From contig OY759267.1 in assembly GCA_963662155.1 (NCBI GenBank), forward strand, positions 38,178,278 through 38,242,277: a stretch of 64,000 nucleotides of DNA, given 5' to 3'. Shown here in pieces: positions 52,918 to 63,052 of the stretch. Positions within the stretch are counted from its first letter, which is position 1. Every line of letters starts with the position of its first letter. The notes below the pieces were generated by a model. It had not been told where the DNA came from. It saw only the letters and a program-made list of their open reading frames with translations, and did not search any database. The translations under genes and the position numbers were made by a program. Origin of the DNA: Lamellibrachia columna (taxonomy: Eukaryota; Annelida; Polychaeta; Sabellida; Siboglinidae).

Positions 52918-52923
52918 AATAAA
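52918..52923 (+). terminator. AHCY copy 2 poly(A) signal
   Basis: AATAAA in the same setting as in copy 1, followed by a TG-rich tract. Its conservation suggests that the 3' end of copy 2 is still usable. Confidence 0.55.
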
Positions 52924-53631
52924 TATGGGACATAATTTACATGTTTGTTGTTATTTGTGCGTGAACACCAGGGTCGCCGCATTAATTCTTAAAAGTCCTA
53001 AAAATGTGTAGCATTACGTATTGGTGCGTGATGGTTTGGTCTTCCCACGTTTTGTGGGAATAGTGGCAGTGGCGCCACCTAAAGAGTGAGATGGATATTA
53101 ATTATCGCTTGGCTAATGGCTGTACAAATTGTTTTAACACTTCGACATTTGTTTTATAAGGCGCATACTTTATTATTTACATTTCTGGTGTTTCTAGTGT
53201 TTTAATATAATGTTTGGATGAATAAACATTTAAACGTCTTGTTATGGTTTGTATTCATGGTTACATGTGGATAGGAGGCCGGTGGCTATATACGCATGAT
53301 TTTATGTCCCACACCCCGAACACGTAGTCTGAAAAAAATACTAAACGTTATATGCGTTTTGGGGCTTTGAGAGCTGATGCGATGTCCCTCAAGTTGTGTC
53401 AAGAAACATGGGTGAGATCGTGGGCGAATCCAAAAGCTGAAAAGGAGTGTCCAGGTTCCGAACCAGGTGGCAGGACTTCTAGCCATTCAAGTCTACCTAG
53501 GATAGCGCTTTATAAATCTGTCATAGTATGTGCTGTAACGGTTTATTTAAATATGAAACGAAATATATCCGATTGAGCTGAAGCAGTTAGGGTAAAACAC
53601 ATTAATATCTCGTAAGATTGGTGTGTATGAA

Positions 53632-53762
53632 TATATATATATATATATATACACACATACACATCAATTTAATAACATATTGGTCTCTTGTAAGATTTGT
53701 GTGTGTGTGTGTGCGCGCGCGCGCGTGCGTGCGTGCGTGTGTATATATATATAATATATATT
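53632..53762. repeat. Compound TA/GT/GC microsatellites
   Basis: A TA run at 53633-53650, then GT, GC and TA runs at 53697-53760. They lie at the right limit of duplication unit 2, as another microsatellite does at the right limit of unit 1. Confidence 0.9.
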
Positions 53763-53799
53763 ACACGCCATAATAACGTACATTGAAATGAGCTTGTTT

Positions 53800-53935
53800 G
53801 TATTAATTATTTATTGAAACGGCCAATATTCGTGGGATTTACAGATAACTGCATGATAGCGTGAGCATGAAACCATAATTTCGTGAGTCTCAACCTAAAT
53901 GCGTGAGACTTGGTGGCACTGGTGTAAATGTGTAT
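53800..53935 (+). repeat. Second copy of the 32950-33075 repeat
   Basis: Shares 'gggatttacagataactgca' and 'gcgtgagacttggt'. It directly precedes another TTTCACTAA repeat copy. Confidence 0.6.
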
Positions 53936-53937
53936 CC

Positions 53938-54187
53938 TGGGTACCGTTTCACTAACATATTCTTATGAGCTCATAAGCACGATTTCGCTCTTAAAAATCG
54001 ATTTCGCTCCTTAGTTATGATCAAAACAGAAATTGCGTTTCACTAAGAATAAATCATAAAAACACTCATAGGAACGCTCTTAAAAACGCTCCTGACTTAC
54101 GACGAGGTAAGACCGCTCATAAAGCAAAACATATCCACCATAAGCAGTCAAATTTATATAACTGCGTATTATCTTGACTCCACTTTT
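53938..54187 (+). repeat. TTTCACTAA repeat, second clear copy
   Basis: Colinear with 52291-52550, including 'gcgtattatcttgactccac' near its end. An ATA-rich tail and 'tttataaaagcgcta' follow. Confidence 0.8.
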
Positions 54188-54307
54188 ATAATAATAATAC
54201 AACATTTATAAAAGCGCTAATTCCCACTATATGAGTAGTATGTGTGCAATTCTGAAGCCCCAAAATTGTGGGGCCATGTTAAAAGATAGGACTTTTTACG
54301 TAAAAAA

Positions 54308-54450
54308 TGCCCAAATATGGTAATGTGGGACACGTCTTACGTAACCTATGACGTCACAGATGCCCAAATATGGTAATATGGGCGTGACATATGACGTCAC
54401 ACCTGCCCAAATATGGTAATGTGGGCGTGACCTATGACGTCACAACTACC
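54308..54450 (+). repeat. Tandem cassette with CArG and CRE palindromes
   Basis: Three direct units of about 43-53 bp. Each has CCAAATATGG (54311, 54364, 54407), a perfect CC(A/T)6GG box as bound by SRF, and TGACGTCA (54349, 54392, 54435), the full CREB/ATF site. The fourth unit is broken. It stands just outside the left arm of the palindrome. Confidence 0.85.
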
Positions 54451-54499
54451 CAAATTTGCATAAATTACCAAAAAATAAACCGCACTCCTTCGTGGTCAT

Positions 54500-54925
54500 A
54501 CTGCCACCAGGGGGCGCCACGAGGTAATCCCCTATTATCGCTTCCGAGGCACTGTTTTGTGGTAATATTGTCGCCAGAGGGCGCTACGGGTCAAGTGTGT
54601 CGACGGCTCTGATTGGTCGAGAGCAGTTTCACCACCAGAGGGTGCCACGTGTCATCCCCTATTATCGCCCCTGAAGCATTGTTTTGCGGTATTATCCGTC
54701 GCCAGGGGGCGCTACCGGTAAATTGTATCGACGGTTTGTGACCTAGTTTCGACTGTTCTGATTGGTCGAGAGCCGTCACGTGACCTATGACGTCACAGCT
54801 CATTTGCATAAATTTGCATAAATTACACCGTTTTGTAGTGAAACCGTTGCCAGGGGGCGCCACGAGTATGTTGGTGTTTTTGAATCAGTAAAAATTGCGG
54901 TAATGTTGTCGCCAGGGGGCGCTAC
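54500..54925 (+). promoter_or_regulatory. Cluster of CTCF-like motifs
   Basis: CCACCAGGGGGCGCC (54504-54518) fits the CTCF consensus. Shorter 'gccagggggcgc' or 'gccagagggcgc' cores follow near 54573, 54700, 54849 and 54911. The last ones are mirrored in the right arm near 63795 and 63847. Protein binding is inference. Confidence 0.35.
54775..54809. promoter_or_regulatory. E-box, CRE and octamer cluster in the arm base
   Basis: GTCACGTGAC (54775-54784, perfect CLEAR/E-box palindrome), TGACGTCA (54788-54795) and ATTTGCAT (54802-54809, POU octamer) lie within 35 bp. They are mirrored at 63929-63938, 63918-63925 and about 63904-63911. Function is inference. Confidence 0.4.
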
Positions 54926-55012
54926 GGATCTAGTTTCACCACGAGTCTGCAAGAACACCGCGAGGTCAAAAGGTCAACAAAACAAACACCGCCGCTAAAA
55001 CAAACACCGCCG

Positions 55013-55540
55013 CTTTCTAGAACGTTCGAACGAAGTCACGCCTTTTCACCCAGCTAGCAGACTGAAATCTAGCGGACGAAAGTTCGTGCATCCAGCGGGA
55101 AAAACGTAGCCGTGCATGTAAGCTATAAGACGCATATCGCATCGTTGCATTATATCGAGAACTTTTCGACGTATGTCGTTTCGCGAAGGTCAACAAACAC
55201 CGCCGTTTTCTGGAACGTTCGAACGAAGTCATGGAATTTTCCATAAACATCGCGAGGTCAAAAGGTCAAGGTCAAGGTCAAAATCACCGTCGCTTTCTGG
55301 AACGTTCGAATGAAGTCATGGAATTTTCCATAAACACCCCGAGATCAAAAGGTCAAGCTCAACCCAGTTTTCCCGCGAAATGTGTCAAGACACAGCGATC
55401 CGGTATGTAACATGAGCTTGTGCGCTTCCATTCGTCTTGTCTTTTTGACATTGGTCAGCCACTGTTTCACATTTCACCGAATCAAAAGGTCAAGGTCAAC
55501 AAAACAAAACAAACACCGTCGCTTTCTGGAACGTTCGAAC
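55013..55540. promoter_or_regulatory. Four heat-shock-element triplets, left arm
   Basis: The triplet TTCnnGAAnnTTC, the HSF1 site, occurs at 55015-55027, 55208-55220, 55295-55307 and 55524-55536. It sits in a repeated block with 'gttcgaacgaagtca' and 'aggtcaaggtcaa'. The last word contains TCAAGGTCA, an ERR/NR5A-type half site. All four triplets recur in the right arm at 63171-63183, 63400-63412, 63487-63499 and 63680-63692. Confidence 0.55.
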
Positions 55541-55656
55541 GAAGTCACGCCTTTTCACCCTACTAGCAGACTGAAACCTAGCGGACGAAAGTTCGTGCAT
55601 GCAGCGGGAAAAACACGGGAAAAACCCAGAAAAAGTGCATCGTCAGCAAACTTTCA

Positions 55657-55829
55657 GGGTAAACTGTAGGAGGTATGGGTAAATTGAAGGAATTATGGGT
55701 AAACTGTAGGAGTTATGGGTAACTTGTAGGAATTATGGGTAAACTGTAGGAGTTATGGGTAACCTGTAGGAATTATAGGTAAACTGTAGGAGTTATGGGT
55801 AAACTGTAGGAGGTATGGGTAAACTGTAG
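55657..55829 (+). repeat. 20-bp satellite array (left)
   Basis: About 8.5 copies of 'gggtaaactgtaggagttat' with few changes. Mirrored at 62900-63052. Confidence 0.95.
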
Positions 55830-55966
55830 TAAGGCTTGTGCGCTTCCACTCGTCTTGTCTTTTTCAAACTGGTCAGCCGCTGTTGGTGGACTTTTTGGCT
55901 TGTGCGCTCCGACTCGTCTTGTCTTTTTGACACTGGTCAGTCGCTGTTGGTGGACTTTGGCTTGTG

Positions 55967-56455
55967 CGCAATGCATGGAGATATTGACCGTCATGTGACA
56001 TGCACGAAGACATTTGACACCATGTGATATGTATGGAGACATTTGACACCATGTGACATGCATGGAGACATTGACAGCCATGTGACATGCATGGAGACAT
56101 TGACCGCCATGTGACATGCATGGAGACATTGACCGCCATGTGTCATGTATGGAGACATTGACCACTATGTGGTATGCATGGAGACATTGACTGTCATGTG
56201 ACATGCATGGAGACATTTGACACCATGTAGTATGCATGGAGACATTGACCGTCATGTGACATGCACGGAGATCTTTGATACCATGTGATATGTATGGAGA
56301 CATTTGACACCATGTGACATGCATGGAGACATTGACCGACATGTGATATGTGTGGAGACATTTGACACCATGTGACATGCATGGAGACATTGACCGCCAT
56401 GTGACTTGCATGGAGACATTGACTGCCATGTGACATGCATGGAGACCTTTGACAA
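55967..56455 (+). repeat. 29-bp satellite array (left)
   Basis: About 17 copies containing 'atggagacattgaccgccat' and 'gtgacatgc'. Each unit has short dyads around 'gacatgcatg'. The 62-bp family flanks it on both sides. Mirrored at 62271-62758. Confidence 0.95.
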
Positions 56456-57410
56456 TGGTGGACTTTGGCTAGTGCTCTCCCACTCGTCTTGTCTTTTTTC
56501 ACACTGGTCAGTCGCTGTTGGTGGACTTTGGCTTGTGCGCTTCCACTCGTCTTGTCTTTTTCACACTGATCAGTCGCTGTTGGTGGACGTTGGCTTGTGC
56601 ACTTCCATTCGTCTTGTCTTTTTTGACACTGGTCAGTCGCTGTTGGTGGACTTTGACTTGTGCGCTCCCACTCGTCTTGTCTTTTTTTGACATTGGTCAG
56701 TCACTGTTGGCGGACTTTGACTTGTGCGCTCTCACTCGTCTAGTCTTTTTTCACACTGGTCAGTCGCTGTTGGTGGACTTTGGCTTGTGCGCTTCCACTC
56801 GTCTTGTCTTTTTCACACTGGTCAGTCGCTGTTGGTGGACTTTGGCTTGTGCACTTCCATTCGTCTTGTCTTTTTTGACACTGGCCAGTCGCTGTTGGTG
56901 GACTTTGGCTTGTGCGCTCCCACTCGTCTTGTCTTTTTTGACATTGGTCAGACGCTGTTGGCGGACCTTGACTTGTGTGCTCCCACTCGTCTTGTCTTTT
57001 TTGACATTGATCTGTCACTGTTGATGAACTTTGGCATGTGCTCTCCCACTCGTCTTGTCTTTTTCACACTGGTCAGTCGCTGTTGGTGGACTTTGGCTTG
57101 TGCGCTTCCACTCGTCTTGTCTTTTTCACACTGGTCTGTCGCTGTTGGTGGACTTTGGCTTGTGCGCTTCCACTCGTCTTGTCTTTTTTGACACTGGTCA
57201 GTCGGTGTTGGTGGACATTGGCTTGTGCTTTGCGATGATACGATCGCCAGGCGCTGTTGGTGGACTTTGACTTGTGCGCTTCCACTCGTCTTGTCTTCTT
57301 TTTTCACACTGATCAGCCGCTGTTGGTGGACTTTGGCTTGTGCGCTCCCACTCGTCTTGTCTTTTTTTGACATTGGTCAGCCGCTGTTGGTGGACTTTAG
57401 CTTGTGCGCT
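56456..57410 (+). repeat. 62-bp satellite array (left)
   Basis: About 15 units containing 'ggtggactttggcttgtgcg', 'cactcgtcttgtcttttt' and 'ggtcagtcgctgtt'. Two further units lie at 55833-55966 and three at 58409-58612. The period is exactly twice that of the neighbouring 31-bp array. Mirrored at 60506-62270. Confidence 0.95.
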
Positions 57411-58408
57411 CATGTTGGTGACAACTTGAAGAAAACAAGACAATGTTGGTGACAACTTGAAGAAAACAAGACACTGTTGGTGACAACTTGAAGAAAACAA
57501 GACGTTGTCATACAAAACTTGAAGAAAACAAGACTCTGTTGGTGGCAACTTGAAGAAAACAAGACACTGTTAGTGACAACTTGAAGAAAACAAGACACTG
57601 TAACACAAAATTTGAAGAAAACAAGACATTGTCATACACAACTTGAAGAAAACAAGGCACTGTTGGTGACAACTTGAAGAAAACAAGACACTGTTGGTGA
57701 CAACTTGATGAAAACAAGACACTATTGGTGACAACTTGAAGAAAACAAGACATTGTCATACAAAACTTGAAGAAAACAAGACATTGTTGGTGACAACTTG
57801 AAGAAAACAAGACACTGTTGGTGGCAACTTAAAGAAAACAAGACATTGTCATACACAACTTGAAGAAAACAAGACTCTGTTGGTGGCAACTTGAAGAAAA
57901 CAAGACACTGTTAGTGACAACTTGAAGAAAACAAGACACTGTTGGTGACAACTTGAAGAAAACAAGACACTGTAACACAAAAATTTGAAGAAAACAAGAC
58001 ATTGTCATACACAACTTGAAGAAAACAAGACATTGTTGGTGACAACTTGAAGAAAACAAGACATTGTCATACACAACTTGAAGAAAACAAGACACTGTTG
58101 GTGACAACTTGATGAAAACAAGACACTGTTAATGACAACTTGAAGGAAACAAGACACTGTTGGTGACAACTTGAAGAAAACAAGACACTGTCACACAAAA
58201 TTTGAAGAAAACAAGACATTGTCATACACAACTTGAAGAAAACAAGGCACTGTTGGTGACAACTTGAAGAAAACAAGACACTGTTGGTGACAACTTGAAG
58301 AAAACTAGACACTGTTGGTGACAACTTGAAGAAAACAAGACACTGTTGGAAACAACTTGAAGAAAACAAGACACTGTTACACCAAATTTGAAGAAAACAA
58401 GACATTGT
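57411..58408 (+). repeat. 31-bp satellite array (left)
   Basis: About 32 units of 'gttggtgacaacttgaagaa' plus 'aacaagacact'. Three subtypes alternate (gttggtgac, gtcatacac, gtaacacaa) in a non-random order, which suggests higher-order repeats. Mirrored at 59170-60505. Confidence 0.95.
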
Positions 58409-58612
58409 CATGTCTTGTCTTTTTTGACATTGGTCAGGCGCTGTTGGCGGACTTTGACTTGCGCGCTCCCACTCGTCTTGTCTTTTTTGACACTGGTCAG
58501 TCGCTGTTGGCGGACTTTGGCTTGTGCGCTCCCACTCGTCTTGTCTTTTTTGACATTGGTCAGTCGTTGTTGGTGGACTTTGGCTTGTGCGCTTCCACTC
58601 GTCTTGTCTTTT

Positions 58613-58917
58613 TTGATATTGGTTACACCTTTTTGCAGGCTATCTAGGGTTATTCAACCGATAACAGGTTGGGGTTACACCTTTTTCCGTACCGTCGCCG
58701 CTAAGAAGCTGGTAGGATTGTGCAAACAGCACTGTCTCGATGCAGTCTATCTAGGGTTATACAACCGACACCAGGTTGGGGTTACACCTTTTTACAGGCA
58801 ATCTAGGGTTATACAACCGACAATAGGTTGGGGTTAGGCTTTTTCCGTGGCGTTTCCGTAGCGGCGCCGCCACTGCCGTCGCCTTGGCAGTGGCGCCATA
58901 AATAAATAAAGACAAGA
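58613..58917. other. Spacer at the centre of the inverted repeat
   Basis: About 305 bp not shared between the arms. It has three direct repeats of roughly 57 bp with 'ctagggttatacaaccga' and 'aggttggggtta' (starting near 58644, 58751 and 58803) and a GC-rich dyad 'ggcgccgccactgcc/ggcagtggcgcc' at 58863-58909. It would be the loop of any hairpin. Confidence 0.85.
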
Positions 58918-59169
58918 CGAGTGGAAACGCACAAGCCAAAGTCCACCAACAGCGACTGACCAGTGTCAAAAAGACAAGACGAGTGTGAGCACACAAGCCA
59001 AAGTCCACCAACAACGACTGACCAATGTCAAAAAAGGCAAGACGAGTGGGAGCGCACAAGCCAAAGTCCACCAACAGCGACTGACCAATGTTAAAAAAGA
59101 CAAGACGAGTGGGAGCGCGCAAGTCAAAGTCCGCCAACAGCGCCTGACCAATGTCAAAAAAGACAAGAC

Positions 59170-60505
59170 ATGACAAAGTCTTGTTTTCTTCAGGTTGTGT
59201 ATGACAATGTCTTGTTTTCTTCAAATTTGGTGTGACAGTGTCTTGTTTTCTTCAAGTTGTTTCCAACAGTGTCTTGTTTTCTTCAAGTTGTCACCAACAG
59301 TGTCTAGTTTTCTTCAAGTTGTCACCAAAAGTGTCTTGTTTTCTTCAAGTTGTCACCAACAGTGCCTTGTTTTCTTCAAGTTGTGTATGACAATGTCTTG
59401 TTTTCTTCAAATTTTGTGTGACAGTGTCTTGTTTTCTTCAAGTTGTCACCAACAGTGTCTTGTTTCCTTCAAGTTGTCATTAACAGTGTCTTGTTTTCAT
59501 CAAGTTGTCACCAACAGTGTCTTGTTTTCTTCAAGTTGTGTATGACAATGTCTTGTTTTCTTCAAGTTGTCACCAACAATGTCTTGTTTTCTTCAAGTTG
59601 TGTATGACAATGTCTTGTTTTCTTCAAATTTTTGTGTTACAGTGTCTTGTTTTCTTCAAGTTGTCACCAACAGTGTCTTGTTTTCTTCAAGTTGTCACTA
59701 ACAGTGTCTTGTTTTCTTCAAGTTGCCACCAACAGAGTCTTGTTTTCTTCAAGTTGTGTATGACAATGTCTTGTTTTCTTCAAGTTGTATATGACAATGT
59801 CTTGTTTTCTTCAAGTTGTCACCAACAGTGTCTTGTTTTCTTCAAGTTGTCACCAACAATGTCTTGTTTTCTTCAAGTTGTGTATGACAATGTCTTGTTT
59901 TCTTCAAAGTTTTGTGTTACAGTGTCTTGTTTTCTTCAAGTTGTCACCAACAGTGTCTTGTTTTCTTCAAGTTGTCACTAACAGAGTCTTGTTTTCTTCA
60001 AGTTGCCATCAACAGAGTCTTCATCAAGTTGTCACCAACAGTGTCTTGTTTTCTTCAAATTTTTTTGTTACAGTGTCTTGTTTTCTTCAAGGTGTCACCA
60101 ACAGTGTCTTGTTTTCTTCAAGTTGTCATTGACAGTGTCTTGTTTTCATCAAGTTGTCACCAACAGTGTCTTGTTTTCTTCAAGATGTGTATGACAATGT
60201 CTTGTTTTCTTCAAGTTGTCACCAACAGTGTCTTGTTTTCTTCAAGATGTCACCAACCATGTCTTGTTTTCTTCAAGTTGTGTATGACAATGTCTTGTTT
60301 TCTTCAAATTTTGTGTTACAGTGTCTTGTTTTCTTCAAGTTGTCACTAACAGTGTCTTGTTTTCTTCAAGTTGCCACCAACAAAGTCTTGTTTTCTTCAA
60401 GTTTTGTATGACAACGTCTTGTTTTCTTCAAGTTGTCACCAACAGTGTCTTGTTTTCTTCAAGTTGTCTCCAACATTGTCTTGTTTTCTTCAAGTTGTCA
60501 CCAAC
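59170..60505 (-). repeat. 31-bp satellite array (right)
   Basis: About 43 units, the inverse of 57411-58408 with the same three subtypes. Confidence 0.95.
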
Positions 60506-62270
60506 ATAAGCGCACAAGCTAAAGTCCACCAACAGCGGCTGACCAATGTCAAAAAAGACAAGACGAGTGGGAACGCACAAACCAAAGTCCACCAACAGCG
60601 GCTGACCAGTGTCAAAAAGACAAGACGAGTGGGAGCGCACAAGTCAAAGTCCACCAACAGCGGCTGATCAGTGTAAAAAAAGAAGACAAGACGAGTGGGA
60701 GCGCACAAGTCAAAGTCCACCAACAGCGCCTGGCGATCGTATCATCGCAAAGCACAAGTCAAAGTCCACCAACACCGGTTGACTAGAGTTAAAAAGACAA
60801 GACGAGTGGAAGAGCACAAGTCAAAGTCCACCAGCAGTAACTGACCACTATTAAAAAGACAAGACTAGTGTGAGCGCATAAGCCAAATTCCACCAACAGC
60901 GACTGACCAATGTCAAAAAAGACAAGACGAGTGGAAGCGCACAAGCCAAAGTCCACCAACAGCGACAGACCAGTGTGAAAAAGAAAAGACGAGTGGAAGC
61001 GCACAAGCCAAAGTCCACCAACAGCGACTGACCAGTGTGAAAAAGACAAGACGAGTGGGAGCGCACAAGTCAAAGTCCACCAACAGCAGCTGACCAGTGT
61101 CAAAAAGACAAGACGAGTGGGAGAGCACATGCCAAAGTTCATCAACAGTGACAGACCAATGTCAAAAAAGACAAGACGAGTGGGAGCACACAAGTCAAAG
61201 TCCGCCAACAGCGTCTGACCAATGTCAAAAAAGACAAGACGAGTGGGAGCGCACAAGCCAAAGTCCACCAACAGCGACTGGCCAGTGTCAAAAAGACAAG
61301 ACGAATGGAAGTGCACAAGCCAACGTCCACCAACAGCGACTGACCAGTGTGAAAAAGACAAGACGAGTGGAAGCGCACAAGCCAAAGTCCACCAACAGCG
61401 ACTGACCAGTGTGAAAAAAGACAAGACGAGTGGGAGAGCACAAGCCAAAGTCCACCAACAGCGACTGACCAATGTCAAAAAAGACAAGACGAGTGGAAGC
61501 GCACAAGCCAAAGTCCACCAACAGCGACAGACCAGTGTGAAAAAGAAAAGACGAGTGGAAGCGCACAAGCCAAAGTCCACCAACAGCGACTGACCAGTGG
61601 GAAAAAGACAAGACGAGTGGGAGCGCACAAGTCAAAGTCCACCAACAGCAGCTGACCAGTGTCAAAAAGACAAGACGAGTGGGAGAGCACATGCCAAAGT
61701 TCATCAACAGTGACAGACCAATGTCAAAAAAGACAAGACGAGTGGGAGCACACAAGTCAAAGTCCGCCAACAGCGTCTGACCAATGTCAAAAAAGACAAG
61801 ACGAGTGGGAGCGCACAAGCCAAAGTCCACCAACAGCGACTGGCCAGTGTCAAAAAAGACAAGACGAATGGAAGTGCACAAGCCAACGTCCACCAACAGC
61901 GACTGACCAGTGTGAAAAAGACAAGACGAGTGGAAGCGCACAAGCCAAAGTCCACCAACAGCGACTGACCAGTGTGAAAAAAGACAAGACGAGTGGGAGA
62001 GCACAAGCCAAAGTCCACCAACAGCGACTGACCAGTGTCAAAAAAGACAAGACGAGTGGGAGCACACAATTCAAACTCCACCAACAGCGTCTGACCAATG
62101 TCAAAAAAAGACAAGACGAATGGGAGCGCACAAGCCAAAGTCCACCAACAGCGACTGACCAGTGTGAAAAAGACAAGACGAATGGGAGCGCACAAGCCAA
62201 AGTCCACCAACAGCGACTGACCAGTGTGAAAAAAGACAAGACGAGTGGGAGAGCACTAGCCAAAGTCCAC
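60506..62270 (-). repeat. 62-bp satellite array (right) with internal duplication
   Basis: About 28 units. A run of nine units is doubled: the rare variant 'gagagcacatgccaaagttc' occurs at 61121 and again at 61683, with the same neighbours. The left arm has this variant once. Confidence 0.95.
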
Positions 62271-62758
62271 CATTGTCAAAGGTCTCCATGCATGTCACAT
62301 GGCAGTCAATGTCTCCATGCAAGTCACATGGCGGTCAATGTCTCCATGTATGTCACATGGTGTCAAATGTCTCCACACATATCACATGTCGGTCAATGTC
62401 TCCATGCATGTCACATGGTGTCAAATGTCTCCATACATATCACATGGTATCAAAGATCTCCGTGCATGTCACATGACGGTCAATGTCTCCATGCATACTA
62501 CATGGTGTCAAATGTCTCCATGCATGTCACATGACAGTCAATGTCTCCATGCATACCACATAGTGGTCAATGTCTCCATACATGACACATGGCGGTCAAT
62601 GTCTCCATGCATGTCACATGGCGGTCAATGTCTCCATGCATGTCACATGGCAGTCAATGTCTCCATGCATGTCACATGGTGTCAAATGTCTCCATACATA
62701 TCACATGGTGTCAAATGTCTTCGTGCATGTTACATGACGGTCAATATCTCCATGCATT
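62271..62758 (-). repeat. 29-bp satellite array (right)
   Basis: The inverse of 55967-56455, with nearly every unit variant in the same order. Two further 62-bp units follow at 62759-62897. Confidence 0.95.
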
Positions 62759-62899
62759 GCGCACAAGCCAAAGTCCACCAACAGCGACTGACCAGTGTCA
62801 AAAAGACAAGACGAGTCGGAGCGCACAAGCCAAAAAGTCCACCAACAGCGGCTGACCAGTTTGAAAAAGACAAGACGAGTGGAAGCGCACAAGCCTTAC

Positions 62900-63052
62900 T
62901 ACAGTTTACCCATACCTCCTACAGTTTACCAATAACTCCTACAGTTTACCCATAACTCCTACAGTCTACCCATAATTCCTACAAGTTACCCATAACTCCT
63001 ACAGTTTACCCATAATTCCTTCAATTTACCCATACCTCCTACAGTTTACCCT
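62900..63052 (-). repeat. 20-bp satellite array (right)
   Basis: The inverse of 55657-55829, about one unit shorter. Confidence 0.95.

Larger units (their letters stand above)
54713..58612 (+). repeat. Giant inverted repeat, left arm
   Basis: Read outwards from the centre it matches 58918-64000 on the other strand. Anchors: 54713-54720 with 63993-64000, 55378-55386 with 63321-63329, 58407-58414 with 59167-59174, 58595-58608 with 58921-58934. Long non-repetitive stretches near 55010-55220 look identical by eye in both arms. Arm lengths differ mainly by the copy number of satellite units. The arm may extend further left; this cannot be tested because the right arm leaves the window. Confidence 0.95.

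Noticed and set aside
55967..56455. Zinc-finger-like protein from the 29-bp array frames (SMSPCMSHG repeats)
   Set aside because: The Cys/His pattern comes from the repeat unit and changes with frame; there is no linker or consensus spacing of real fingers.
58640..58860. Telomere-like 'ctaggg' words
   Set aside because: They occur once per roughly 57-bp unit, not as TTAGGG tandems.
57411..60505. CRISPR-like regular repeats
   Set aside because: Units are contiguous with no unique spacers, there are no cas genes, and the DNA is clearly eukaryotic.
55773..62955. Long open frames on both strands in the satellite arms (up to 291 codons)
   Set aside because: The units of 31, 62 and 29 bp lack stops in several frames and are not multiples of three, so frames drift. 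Both strands and all phases are open, and there is no codon-type constraint.
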